A stretch of DNA of 64,000 bases from Plectrocnemia conspersa (lineage: Eukaryota; Arthropoda; Insecta; Trichoptera; Polycentropodidae), in the NCBI GenBank assembly GCA_009617715.1, contig VTFK01000075.1, forward strand, positions 62,001 through 126,000, written 5' to 3'. Below, piece after piece: positions 39,119 through 49,164 of this stretch. Both the position numbers and the translations under genes were made by a program. The notes beneath the pieces are model-generated. The model ran no database searches. It worked only from the letters and a program-made list of their open reading frames with translations, and was not told the DNA's origin. Each line of letters starts with the position of its first letter. Position 1 is the stretch's first letter.

Positions 39119-39320
39119 TCAAATTTGATAGCCAGCTACACAAAAATAATTGACCTGACTCTTTCGCATTCGACACCGCCACCCGATACTGACACCTGAA
39201 TTACATCTGTATACATAATAAATTGCCCAATAATAATACATATAGACAGATCCACTTAGCGTCCCGCTGGCTGATTTAGTCACACCATTTAGCATTAAAA
39301 CCCGAAATTTGTCAATCATA
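39119..39320 (+). mobile_element. Possible LTR-like repeat, copy E (3' part)
   Basis: GCGTCCCGCTGGCTGATTTA GTCACACC and the following AAAACCCGAAA resemble the end of copy B (GCGTCTTACTGGCTGCGAAG TCACACC). Similarity is limited to this end. Confidence 0.3.
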
Positions 39321-39459
39321 AATCAGTGCAAAGTGGTTAATATCGTTTTATGATAGCACTAGTTATCAAAATTTGAGTACTTTTCGTCGGAAGAGATCGG
39401 TTTATTCCACATTGCATTGCGGTCTGTCACCGCCAAATAAACTATTCGTGTAGCAATAA

Positions 39460-40260
39460 ACTAGTACACATGTAAGAATTATAGATTTTATATTTAATAC
39501 TATGTATGTATATATTTTTATGCATAAATAATAATTATAAATAGATTTACAACACTAATGATTAAATATATTAGCAACAACGTTTACTATTGCTAATAAT
39601 ATCATATATTTACCAACTTGTTAGAATAATTTTGAGAAAATATTGTTGTTGACCTCGAAACGAGACCTAAGCAAACACTAATCAGAGAATCGTTTATATT
39701 AGTTGATCAGATTATAATAATGCGCGTCATAGGATTTTATTTTATTATATAACGAATTCTATATTTTTAAAATGAAAATTATTTTAAAATAGTTTGAAGC
39801 AAATTGACTTATTTATTGTGAAACTACTACATTGAAATCATCTAGTAAACTAACCGCTATGCAGTAAGTCGTCTGTAGTACCATTAAAAAGCGCATTTTT
39901 ATACCTCAACAGTGCAACAATCGATAATGCATTATTATGCAATGCATACATTCCAGCATGCATTATATACACTGACGTATGCATTTCGAAAACGCGTTTA
40001 AACCACTTTGTAAGGTTTCGATGTCTTAATGGTTATGATTGTGCAAGTACCTCATATTTTTTGTATTGCTGTAGGTCGACAGGACTATGACACAATCTAT
40101 AATTTATGATGCAGAATTGAATTGCATCGCGTTTTTAATAAATGTATAATTATAGTATCGTGACATGATAATTACATGTATTAAAAATAACAAATAAATT
40201 CTAAAGATAATACACATTTATTGAGACGTGGTCAAAATAAGGTTCAAATATGACTAGGGA
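39460..40260. other. AT-rich DNA, no gene seen
   Basis: No coding signal. ATTATGCAATGCATACATTC CAGCATGCATTATATAC at about 39935-39975 is rich in TGCAT palindromes. Confidence 0.45.
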
Positions 40261-40769
40261 TGGAGTTCAGCGTGCTTTATTAAACACCAGCTCTGAAAAT
40301 CCCTGAATTTAAAATTATATCAAAATTGTTGAATAATACATGCTTGCGAATTTTGCGAAAAATCCAAAGATTCAGATATTGAATGACGATGTACTAAATA
40401 TTGTCGTCTTTAATAAACAAGTAAGTTCATTTCGACACGAGTTGCAGATATTTATTATCCGTTTCAAATAATAAAAAGCGTTCAAACAATCTTCCTTACA
40501 TTCAGGTACTTCTAAAAATATTTTATACGCTGATGCTTTATTGTGTTATCTATGAGTAGCAATAAAAATCAATAAGACAAATGTGTACAAATACTTTTTT
40601 GCCTTATTTACTTTTTTCACTTGCATTTATTTAATAGCCAATTTATTTTAATAAAATATATTCCTATAATACTTGTCAGTTACGATTATCTGAGAGCACG
40701 TCATAAGAAAAATTGTTTTTTACAATAATACTTAATTAGTTCAACAAATTGATTAATAAGTACATTGAT

Positions 40770-41061
40770 AACTACCTCACAATGCATTTGGAGAATCTGT
40801 ACATTCTAACTCTTCAAGCAAATTCTTGAACTAGCGATGATTCTTTGAATTTATTCGAATGTTATTTATAATATGTTAAACCGTCTTGATAACATATTCA
40901 TATTTGAAATATCTAGCTGCCAAAAGTTCACGGTGAATTATGCAATGAAGAGGTATAAACCGCGGAAATCTATAATCACTTTTTAAAAGGCCAATGAGAC
41001 CTACATTTTTAAATAACATTGCAGGTGCTCCGTCAGTTGCTACACTTACAAGTTTGTTCAA
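40770..41061 (-). pseudogene. hAT transposase fragment (ZBED5/SCAND3/GTF2IRD2-like)
   Basis: The minus-strand reading NKLVSVATDGAPAM, then VGLIGLLKS, PLHCIIHRELLAA and, past an in-frame stop, INSKNHR and FKNLLEELECTD matches the catalytic core of hAT transposases related to ZBED5/SCAND3. The TDGAPAM and HCIIHRE blocks are the diagnostic parts. At least two in-frame stops interrupt it. A terminal-repeat-like GAGCCGCATGCGGCTCGC at about 41488 probably belongs to the same element, so the original copy reached at least to 41510. Confidence 0.75.
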
Positions 41062-41123
41062 TATCGTGTCAGTGAACTCTTAATATTAGGGTTACCATAA
41101 TTTAAAAATATCAGAGGGGACAC

Positions 41124-41375
41124 TAAAAATAAAAATATCATTTTGAAAATTTTTGTTCGAGGAGTAAAAAAATACTGTGGAAGACAAAAAAAAGTCATTT
41201 CAAAAAATTTTTTTTCAAGTAGGATAAAGGAGAAAAGTTTTTTGCGGGACTTAAAAAAAGGTCGTTTCGGAAATTTTTGTTGGTTTAGGGATGCTGTGGG
41301 AGCTAAAAAGTGTCACTTCGGACATTTCTGTTCTAGAGAAGAAGAAAATTCAGGGAAAATGTCTAGTCACCTTAT
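41124..41375 (+). repeat. Tandem array, four units of ~50-65 bp
   Basis: Units starting near 41137, 41190, 41256 and 41306 share AAAAAGGTCATTTCGGAAAT TTTTGTTC. The repeated frame KKxHFGxFC produces a misleading short open frame. The array ends at TCTAGTCACCTTATTTTTAT. Related sequence occurs at 46.97 and 47.82 kb. Confidence 0.65.
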
Positions 41376-41479
41376 TTTTATCGACACCCTAAATCGATTC
41401 TGATGTATGTATGTATGTAATCTTTTATAATTATTTCTGCAGAAACATAACGAGTGCTTGCTATATTTTACGAGCTCGC

Positions 41480-41520
41480 TACTGTAGAGCCGCATGCGGC
41501 TCGCTAGCCGCCTCTATGAA
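41480..41520. repeat. hAT subterminal palindrome
   Basis: GAGCCGCATGCGGCTCGCTAGCCG is the palindromic subterminal motif typical of hAT elements whose ends read CAGGGGTTGGCAACC. It lies 420 bp from the transposase fragment, and a similar motif occurs at 26235-26275. Confidence 0.55.
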
Positions 41521-41693
41521 CTGATTTTATAACCTAAAATGTGCTTAGCGGTTCACGTTTAAATATTAGTGGACACCACTATATTTATAGTTCAACTCTA
41601 AGGAGTCCTACATTATTTTCGAAGATAAACTGAATCGATAGAATAATTAAGTAGAAGTATACACGCGCATCTATAGCTATCTAGAATTCTGAT

Positions 41694-42255
41694 GTGGCGA
41701 CCACACACAATTTGAAAGGGTCATTGTCTCAAAACTTGCGTTAATTTACTATTTCTAAAATCTATCAACAAGGAAATAAGACAATAGCGTAAAGGATTTG
41801 GACCACACAGTCCTCGTTACGACCACATAAGTAACACGAGTTTTGGTTTTACTGTAAATATTCTCCGTTATTGAGAGAGTATTTATTTGTTGCGAAACGG
41901 TCACGGGTATAATAAATCATCGGATCCACAAGATTTCCGTTGCAATGCAATCCTTGGACAATGCCCATCAAGCGAATACGCTATACCTAATTCGCCGTTC
42001 TAAGAAGCGACTGCAGCGATTGGCTGGATGATCGCTACTTAATTGCAATGCCTGGATACACTTAAGCCTTGACTCCGATGAGGAGAAGGCAGTCACTAGC
42101 AGCCACTCGAAGAGACTCGGCTCGGAGAATATACTATCGCCACCACAACTCTGAGGATCGTTCACTGACATCATCCCTCCGCCAGCTTCTCTACCATCAC
42201 TCAGAGAAAACGTCTCACTGGCTACGAAGTCATCATCTCTTAGGGTTCCCAAACC
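41694..42255 (+). mobile_element. LTR-like repeat, copy D
   Basis: The most complete copy. It opens TGTGGCGACCACAC and includes TTGCGAAACGGTCACG, GAAGCGACTGCAGCGATTGG, TTGACTCCGATGAGGAG, GACATCATCCCTCCGCCAGC and CACTGGCTACGAAGTCATC. About 560 bp, no coding potential; solo-LTR-like. Confidence 0.65.
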
Positions 42256-42819
42256 TTAAACTAATATACAATCATTTTGATTCCTTTTATAGACAATCTG
42301 TCTTGGACGTTCTAAGTAATATCAGCAATATACAAAAACAATGCTTATTGTCACGTTAATGCTCGAGAAACAAAGCATACTTGTATTAATAAAGATGCAT
42401 GTAAAGACTCATACAAAATGATAATTTATGATCACTGAGCTATTATGGCTGATCACTCCAAAGTATAACTGTTATTATCAATTTAAGCGCCAGTAAACCT
42501 GTACGTGATTAATTGCTGCTGAAAATCGAGCATATAAAAAATCAGACTTATCAGAATTGTTAAGAATGGTAAACATTTGAAATATATTCACGTCAGGTTT
42601 ATTTGGTTATCAAGTTACACAAACTTTTACCATAACCAAAAATATGACGAAGTAGCTCTTTGGTCCTTAATATTATACTTTAATTTATATTATAATTTTA
42701 TATTTACGACACAGTCTAGCAGTTTTAGTTTTTAACAAGCTCTCTTATCGTGCGCACATTTAAATTACCACAATCTTCTATACAGAGCACTAGAGAATAT
42801 AAAGCACTTCGATACTCAG

Positions 42820-43090
42820 TCGCAATTTCGCTAGCCAAAGACAAAATGGCAGTCGCGATTTTTAACTTTTTTCTCTCCTCCGTTCATATTTGCGAAGGTT
42901 AAGTGCCGCAATAAGTCACGTCCGAATCGCGAAGCTTTTCTCGCATTTCGCGTGGTGAATCGCTGGAAATTTACGAGGCAGTAAAATAATGCCAAACGAT
43001 CTCAGATCTCTACGTACAGCGAATTAAAGGTCAAAGTCATAATGATACGACTATGAAAAAGGAACGGGGAAGAAACTTTTTGTATGATAC
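42820..43090. promoter_or_regulatory. Candidate conserved non-coding element
   Basis: AGTGCCGCAATAAGTCACGTCC, CGCATTTCGCGTGGTGAATCG and GAATTAAAGGTCAAAGTCATAATG (nuclear-receptor half-site AAAGGTCA) within a GC-balanced block. No coding frame. Confidence 0.3.
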
Positions 43091-43289
43091 TTTAACAGAT
43101 ATCTGACAATCATGAAACAGGTTTTTTCCTATGTATGTACATAATATTTACACACATATATATATATATTATATCGATTGAAATTTGATCATTACAACTA
43201 AGTAAACACAATCAATAACCACTAAGTAGTGATATTTATTTTATTAGTTATAAACTATTATTACAGCCTACCATCTAAATATGTCACTA

Positions 43290-43475
43290 TGTATTATCAA
43301 TTATATTTTAATTATTCATCAGAAATATTAGGGAAAACTTAAAAAAAACTAATCTGTAATGATCGATGGAAATGATATTTATATAATAATCACTAAATCT
43401 GATCCAGATACGATATAAATTAAAAAGTTCTTGAGTCTTTCAGGTATTAGTTAATCACCAACCGTGCTAATAAAC
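43290..43475 (-). mobile_element. tRNA-derived SINE, copy 2, degraded
   Basis: TTTAATTATTCATCAG, CTAATCTGTAATGATCGATG GAA and, at the head end, GAGTCTTTCAGGTATTAGTT plus ACCGTGCTAATAAA parallel copy 1 in the same order and orientation. The B box is destroyed. Confidence 0.55.
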
Positions 43476-43647
43476 ATATATTTAATGCACTTCTTCATAT
43501 TACTCAAAGGGTATATGTACATATATACACAAAAATAAAAATAATAATATATGGTACTGGAGTATACATAAAACTATCAAATATGAAACCTGTCTCGAGT
43601 ATATGAACAAAACGGTGGCAGTCGAATTACTGAAAACAAAAATATAG

Positions 43648-43680
43648 CCCGCCAGTCAAAAAAATTGGAACAGACCCGTT
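43648..43680 (+). repeat. Possible Tc1-like terminus
   Basis: CCAGTCAAAAAAATTGGAAC AGACC resembles the start of Tc1-like terminal repeats (CAGTGGTCAAAAxTTTGGAACA). Single end only; weak. Confidence 0.25.
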
Positions 43681-43689
43681 TTAACATAT

Positions 43690-44010
43690 CCCGGATGCAA
43701 TTCGTCACTATAATTCAAATAATGGCTTATTGAAGTGTTGTCGGATTTATGTGGTTATGTTCGGGCAATTCATCTAAAATTGAACAGCCTCGATATACGC
43801 TATATTTTGACACAAGAGGAAATATTTTAATTAAATCTATGCATTGACAAAGAGGGAAAACCCATCTTGCAAATGGGTGAATGTATGACTATTACCTGGT
43901 AACAGAGCGAAACCAGTTTTATTGACATTCGTGAATGAGTGCATAGCTTTTGTGCCGTATCGAGAATATATTTTTATCGCAAGCGAATGGATCCTTTTTA
44001 ATATAATCGA
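43690..44010. promoter_or_regulatory. Candidate non-coding element
   Basis: CCCATCTTGCAAATGGGTG is a short inverted repeat; GTTATGTTCGGGCAATTC and GCCTCGATATACGC stand out from AT-rich flanks. No gene. Confidence 0.2.
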
Positions 44011-44509
44011 AACTGTATTGTGCTTATCACGTTTCTGACGCAGTAGGATATACTTGAAAATATGATATTAGCTATTTTAGATGTAATATAATATGATCAA
44101 AGAATCACAACATATTCATCTAGTGTTAAGATTTAATTACACCGATTTAGATTTTTATCGTAAGTACTTCTAATGCCGATAATTATGATCGGTGGATAAT
44201 AACAAATTGTGCAATAAGAAACCAACATATAATTACAGTAAAGAATTTGTATTTAAGTAAAATGATTGTTAATTTAACATTATTTAACGAGTCCAACAAG
44301 AGATGCATTATCTTATGTATCTAATGATTTCAACGCTACAAATTAACAAAGTATGTTATTAAATTTGGCATGAAAATCAAGACGAAAGAGTAAGGATGAA
44401 AATAAGTTTAAATGATTAGGCTTAAAATAAGAAAATAATGATGCCGTAATACTGCCATAATAAACATATATTCCGAATAAAACACAACAGAACTTTCAGT
44501 AGAACTTCT

Positions 44510-44790
44510 CTTAACTACCACTTCGTTCTCGTATTGGAATACGCGAGAGTTCAGCCTTAAAACTCGATAAAAAAACAGACGCTTTTACTTCGATCGTTTC
44601 ATTCGATCCAGTTAAGCAAAAGTTGAGCTCAATAAATTCGAGTTCTAATTTCATGATAACTTTTGTGTTTTTAACTTGGCAATTGAAAAGCCGAATGGCT
44701 ATTGTGATGCATCCGTCTATTGTCACGTACGGTCTGTATCGAGGGCGCCTTGAAATGTATGCAGGCACTTTGAGCTTCAGCAGTTGGTAT
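44510..44790. promoter_or_regulatory. Candidate non-coding element upstream of the hAT end
   Basis: Balanced block with CTTCGATCGTTTCATTCGATCC and GTCACGTACGGTCTGTATCGAG. The minus-strand open frame through it shows no domain. Confidence 0.2.
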
Positions 44791-44804
44791 GACTAAAGCC
44801 TATT

Positions 44805-44862
44805 CACTAGGGTTCTCAATCGAATTATCGATTATTCGCCAGATTTTCAACTATATGAATTT
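44805..44862 (+). repeat. hAT-type terminus, copy 2
   Basis: TAGGGTTCTCAATCGAATTA, followed by TCGATTATTCGCCAGATTTT, is the same family as the copy at 3790-3895 in the opposite orientation. It is a solo end with no transposase next to it. Confidence 0.55.
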
Positions 44863-44973
44863 TAAGGGACTCGGGGGAATCATATCCCAGAATACCCTAT
44901 GTATAATATTTCTATTCCCTCATGTACGGGTATCAGAATAAAATGAGTTATAGAGCATGCTGACCGCGTGCTC

Positions 44974-45046
44974 TTATCTCTCACTCACTCTCGTCACTTA
45001 ACACAAGAGCGATCGAAAGGGAAAGTATCTCACCGCCCGCGCCTGA
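44974..45046 (+). repeat. CTCTCACTCTCGTCACTTAA repeat, copy 2
   Basis: Same order of blocks as 38.80 kb: CTCTCACTCACTCTCGTCAC TTAACACAAGAGCG, then AAAGTATCTCACCGCCCGCG. It lies 60 bp upstream of a foldback-family MITE. Confidence 0.6.
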
Positions 45047-45104
45047 TACATATGTATGTATCTTTTCACAATAATAAATTAAGGTACTTGTTAGTTATGC
45101 GCAA

Positions 45105-45212
45105 ATTTGTCCATTTGCTGTTCTAACCCAAACCTAACCTAAACGTATATAATAATGGTATAATGGTTAATTTGTTTAGGTTAGGTTTGGGTTTGAACAG
45201 TAATATTCAAAA
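45105..45212. mobile_element. MITE of the foldback family
   Basis: TCCATTTGCTGTTCTAACCC plus AAACCTAACCTAA on the left pairs with TTAGGTTAGGTTTGGGTTTG plus AACAG on the right around about 35 bp of AT-rich loop. It is the shortest and best-paired copy, a near-perfect hairpin. Confidence 0.75.
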
Positions 45213-45714
45213 TACGACCACTTTAATTTATTATAAGATTATTATAGAAAAAATAGTGTTTTAGTTACCCATATTTTCGCTAATATATTTTTTATAAAAA
45301 AATTTTGACGTAAAAATAATTTATATACATACATAATTAATGATAAAAATAATTGCATAAAATTAATGATTAATTGAATGAATGCAATGTGTTATCGTTA
45401 GTAATAATTAATATGTTGAACTCTTTTTGTTGTACGTCAAAAAATAACAACAATAATCGCCATATAGTGAATGCTAATGAAGATAAAAACCATTAGCTAA
45501 GCGATAAATTAATTTTAACGCACATTTTTATTCATCATTTGACATTAATGTGTGTGTACACCGCGATATACATATAAGAAATGTCAATCTCGTTTGACGT
45601 TTGAGCTCAATAGTACAAATGGCGATTTCGAGCCGAATAAATTAGTGGCGGTGATGTTTCATTCAATTGTCTGAGGATAATGTTATAGAATAAAGAATCA
45701 GATTCGGCACTCAC

Positions 45715-45890
45715 CAGATAAAATCCTTGCAGTGAGAGCAAAAGGTGGGCTGCTTGAAGAATCGCGGCATGAACTTGTGGCCTTTGACATTGTAGACGTT
45801 CTTCTTCTTGAGGGCGCCCTTACGGCCGCGCAATCGCATGCCCAGAGAAACGCCCGTGAAGCCCTCATCGGTCGCATCGTCTTCCGCCAT
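45715..45890 (-). CDS. Pkc53E: Conventional protein kinase C (Pkc53E-like), first coding exon only
   Basis: Encodes the first 58 residues of a diacylglycerol/calcium-activated Ser/Thr kinase. ATG at 45890 opens [10 protein letters not shown]. Residues 19-32 contain the autoinhibitory pseudosubstrate, [12 protein letters not shown], with Ala26 where a substrate would have Ser/Thr. Residues 38-58 are the first half of the C1A finger: H38, twelve residues, then C51 and C54 in FCSHCKDFI. The exon stops inside the next codon (TG|G, Trp) at a consensus donor GTGAGT, as expected for this family. The remaining C1, C2 and kinase exons must lie at lower coordinates on the minus strand. I could not find them, so the intron is probably tens of kilobases long. 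An in-frame GTG further upstream is not needed as a start. Family assignment is firm; orthology to Pkc53E rather than another conventional PKC is inferred. Confidence 0.88.
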
Positions 45891-46060
45891 GGCGCCGGCT
45901 GTCACGCTCACAGCGCCGCCGTACGATCGTCGACCGTCGACCACCGACCGTCGACTGACACGGCCGTCTGTTTACCTCAGCGGTTCGCCTGCAGCGCGCG
46001 CCGATCGCGAAGCTACAACGCAACTGATATTGGCCATATCCATTTGACGTTTAATATGCC
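45891..46060 (-). promoter_or_regulatory. PKC 5' UTR and promoter-proximal CpG island
   Basis: Immediately upstream of the PKC ATG, about 150 bp are GC-rich with many CpG and repeated GTCGAC-type motifs, in sharp contrast to the flanks. The sequence is read as leader plus core promoter. No TATA box is obvious on the minus strand, and the transcription start is unknown. Confidence 0.5.
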
Positions 46061-46969
46061 CTTTTATATTTTATTTGCTCAAAATAACAATATTTTTATA
46101 AAGCTTTGTTATGGCCAAAACTTGTCGGTTCTTGAGTAGCACTGAAGTGACGGTTATTCTCTCCACTGGCAATCTTCAATAAAACATACTGCAGCGGCTC
46201 AATCTGTGTCTAATTGCCACCCTTCATCATCACCGTCCCTAAAATTTCATATCTCACACATAGTAAGAAAATGAGCTTTTAATTATAATTAAACATTCAT
46301 TTTTAATAAAACATATACAAAAATATCAATAACAAATTATCTAATATTTTGAAATAGGTGACTTCCATTTTATAAATTAAAATAATTTTATGTGTAACTT
46401 GACGTACGAAAAAGTATTTGACATAATATGACACTTTGTGACATAGGGGATAGGGCTTGATTAAATTTAGATTAGAAAGCCATCTTAGCATTCCTTGTTT
46501 ACATCAGAGCTTGTTACACGGGCAAATTATATAGGAAAAAATCAAGGGATTAAATTACCCTTGAAAAGGATTACACAATAAAATAATTACACACTGCAGT
46601 AATTTCATATTCTCTAAAAACATGTTTAACTCTTTACTATAAATATATTCTATTAGTGTTGGAAAGTGATTAAAAAAATATTATACAATAATATCAGTAA
46701 TTTACGTCAGTATAGAATACTTCAGTTTTCGTATTTAATTTTCATATTTAATTTTTTTTTATATATACCCATTATAAAAATAAGAACTTATTTTGCTGAC
46801 CTAATGAAAAATACATACAATACGATATTATTACAATGTGAAATATATTACTTGTGTATTTTTTATCTTGTGTAATTCTTTTCTAATGTATTTTTTTCTG
46901 TGTAATTATATCACGTGTATTTTTTTCTATATAACTTTATATAGATACATAAAGAGAATGTTCAGCACC

Positions 46970-47110
46970 CTGACCTCTAAAAAAAGATCATCTAGGAAAT
47001 TTTGTATACTAAGTAAAATGACCAGATTTTTTAACTATCAAAAAGTAACACTAAAAACGGTTCTCTCATTTTTTTGTTCATTTAGAGTTCCTGCGAAAGC
47101 TAAAAAAATA
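46970..47110 (+). repeat. Relative of the 41.1 kb tandem repeat
   Basis: CTAAAAAAAGATCATCTAGG AAATTTTGTA, then GTAACACTAAAAAC and further AAAAAAATATCTCG, continue the loose pattern of the 41.1 kb units. Diverged; it accounts for part of the long but meaningless open frame at 46838-47389. Confidence 0.35.
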
Positions 47111-47224
47111 TCTCGCAGCATCCTTAAATTCCCAAATGACCTTTTTTGCCAGTTGGACGGCGCTGCTTATGCAAACTTCCAATATTGTATTAAATATATT
47201 CAAATAGCACCCCCTTTCGAAATA

Positions 47225-47290
47225 ATTAGCGCATCTTCTGGGTTAGTGCCCCGGGCGACCACCCGTGCAGCCCGCCCCTCAGCCCGGCAC
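47225..47290. other. GC-rich palindromic tract in intergenic DNA
   Basis: GTTAGTGCCCCGGGCGACCA CCCGTGCAGCCCGCCCC, ending GCCCGGCACTAC, is GC-rich with complementary ends (AGTGCC and GGCACT). It resembles subterminal sequence of invertebrate hAT elements but no terminus or target duplication is visible. Confidence 0.3.
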
Positions 47291-47819
47291 TACTTATATG
47301 GTTTCTGTAATTTTAAAGCACAATGCCACAAGTATATAATATTTTTATTAATAACCCCACTCATTAATTATTTTATCAAGTTTGAATAAATTGCCAGGGT
47401 AGGAAAAAAATAATATATCAAGTGTTTAAAATAAATTAGCCTATCTGGCAGTATGTCAATGCTTCGTCTTGCATAATTTTCTGTGACGATCTTTTAGCCC
47501 TAGTAGAATAAAAATGTGACGTAGATGTATTACCACTTGAATTAACGATGCAGTACATATTTTTTTCGTGGAGTAAAATATTTCAAGTTTTTGCTTTTGT
47601 ATCTCAATATGTTTTTCTTTTTTAATGACCGTTTGAAGAAAACACATTACTTAGATGAATTAGGACAATAATAATGTTTTGGATAGCAATGTATCAAATT
47701 TATTACAAATAAATTATAAATTATTTCTTGTGTTGCAATTAAGATTTCCAACAGTTCCGGACTGACCGAAATTGGTCCGGAATTGAAATCGCTATACAAG
47801 ATCTTGGTTAAGAGGCAAA

Positions 47820-47930
47820 TTGTAGCGAAATTTCCGAAAAAATATACGCAAAAGATCACCCTAGACATTTTTGCACAAAAATTTCTAAAATGAACTTTTT
47901 TTAGCATAGTATTTTTTTAAAACATAGTGT
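47820..47930 (-). repeat. Relative of the 41.1 kb tandem repeat, inverted
   Basis: AAATTTCCGAAAAAATATAC, then AAAAATTTCTAAAATGAACT TTTTTTAG, is the reverse-strand version of the 41.1 kb unit. Confidence 0.4.
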
Positions 47931-48309
47931 AATATCCTAGTGCAGACAAACTATGGAACAATATGCGAGATACCACGTCTGTGTGTACTTATTCTTCTGC
48001 TTATTTTCTCTTGAGAGGCTTAGTTTTTTGGCGACGAGATGGGGACGGGTGGCAATTAGATACAGATTGAGCGGCTGCAATAGTATTTTGTTGAATTTTT
48101 TTAAACTTAATGTTTATAAATATACGGGGCGCGAGTGCGCGACGATGCGCGAACGCACCGAAGGTTGTCAGTCGAAAGAAATCCGTTACGCCAGTGTTAC
48201 CAGAGTGCCGCCAAGCTTTGGCCATATTAAACATATTTAAATATAAATAGGACCCACAGTTTGTATTTTGGGCTTGATCTAAATAAAGTTCTAAGATTAT
48301 ACTTAGAGT

Positions 48310-48475
48310 TTGTACTTTCAATAGGTTAGAACAGCAAATAAATTAATGAATATCATTGACATCTTAGAGCAGCATATAATTACACTAGCGCCTATTAATT
48401 AAATTGTATAAAAAATGTATTTAGATCTTGCTAGTGAAAATATGAATTTATAAATTTATTTACTGTATCATTTAT
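48310..48475. repeat. Highly degraded copy of the foldback family
   Basis: GTTAGAACAGCAAATAAATT and, further on, TAGAGCAGCATATAATTACA CTAG and CTAGTGAAAATATG recall the arm and outer modules of the element at 23.1-24.1 kb. Only short patches match. It lies just upstream of the RacGAP1 promoter island. Confidence 0.35.
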
Positions 48476-48639
48476 GCAGAAAATATAGAACTTTAAAGAA
48501 ATATGTGCTTTAGTAAAAAATTAACTTTATGTTTTTAATTTCATAATAATAAAAAATAAATGGTAAAAATTGTATTTTAGTATTTATATAAATAATTTTT
48601 TTATTAAAATAAATTTCAGCTCAAAGAGCTTTATGGTCA

Positions 48640-48790
48640 AATCTCGGCGCGTTATGGCCGCAACCGACAACGCGTTTGAATGTGACTGTTGCGCTGGCTG
48701 TAGCGGCAGCCCGCCCGACTCGCCGGTGCTATTGGTCGGTTTCTACGCTTCGCTTCGCTAGTCCGCCGTTCACTCTGCACCCCATCTAGG
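48640..48790 (+). promoter_or_regulatory. RacGAP1 promoter and non-coding first exon
   Basis: A short CpG-rich island in AT-rich surroundings directly upstream of the RacGAP1 coding exons. It contains GCTATTGG, a CCAAT-box match, near 48728. It ends at a strong donor (CTAGG|GTAAGC at 48790/48791) that would splice to the acceptor TTTTCCAG at 49147, leaving 17 nt of leader (49148-49164) before the ATG. No TATA box is evident, which fits a broadly expressed cell-cycle gene. The transcription start is not visible and probably lies near 48700-48740. Inferred from composition and splice signals. Confidence 0.6.
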
Positions 48791-49164
48791 GTAAGCTTCA
48801 ACCTCTACCACCTTCTCAATTCCTGCGAACGAATCCCGCCTAATTTTACACACAGTCTTGGCTTCCGTCCAAATAAATTTCATGGCATCTTTTGCTCTCT
48901 TGCGTTTAATCGGCAGTATTGCGTAGCAATGGAGTATAAAGCGCGTGAAAATTGGATAAAAGTCGTTATATTACGTCATTATGAATTTCCGTTAAATTTT
49001 GATATACTTTTCCTTGAGGCCACCATCAAGGTTATTTTTAACTACCTCATAATGAACACATGTGTTAACTGCTGGACACTTGAATAAACACGTGCGTTGC
49101 AATTCTATTTAATTTATTATATCTCACGATTGTAACTCATTTTCCAGGTAATATTGCCAGCGTC

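Larger units (their letters stand above)
46140..48640. other. Intergenic region between divergent PKC and RacGAP1
   Basis: About 2.5 kb of AT-rich DNA. It holds the two tandem-repeat relatives, the GC-rich tract at 47.25 kb and, at 47456-47650, a minus-strand stretch ending KKEKHIEIQKQKLEIF, reminiscent of the basic coiled tail of MADF/SANT proteins. No convincing gene. Probably transposon debris. Confidence 0.5.

Noticed and set aside
41143..41403. Cysteine-containing small secreted peptide
   Set aside because: The repeated KKxHFGxFC pattern is translation of a tandem DNA repeat; no signal peptide.
45732..46139. 135-codon plus-strand frame
   Set aside because: Antisense shadow of the PKC first exon and its GC-rich leader.
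46838..47389. 183-codon open frame, the longest in the window
   Set aside because: Runs through a diverged tandem repeat and a GC-rich transposon-like tract; the residues (CIFFYITLYRYIK and similar) look like low-complexity translation.
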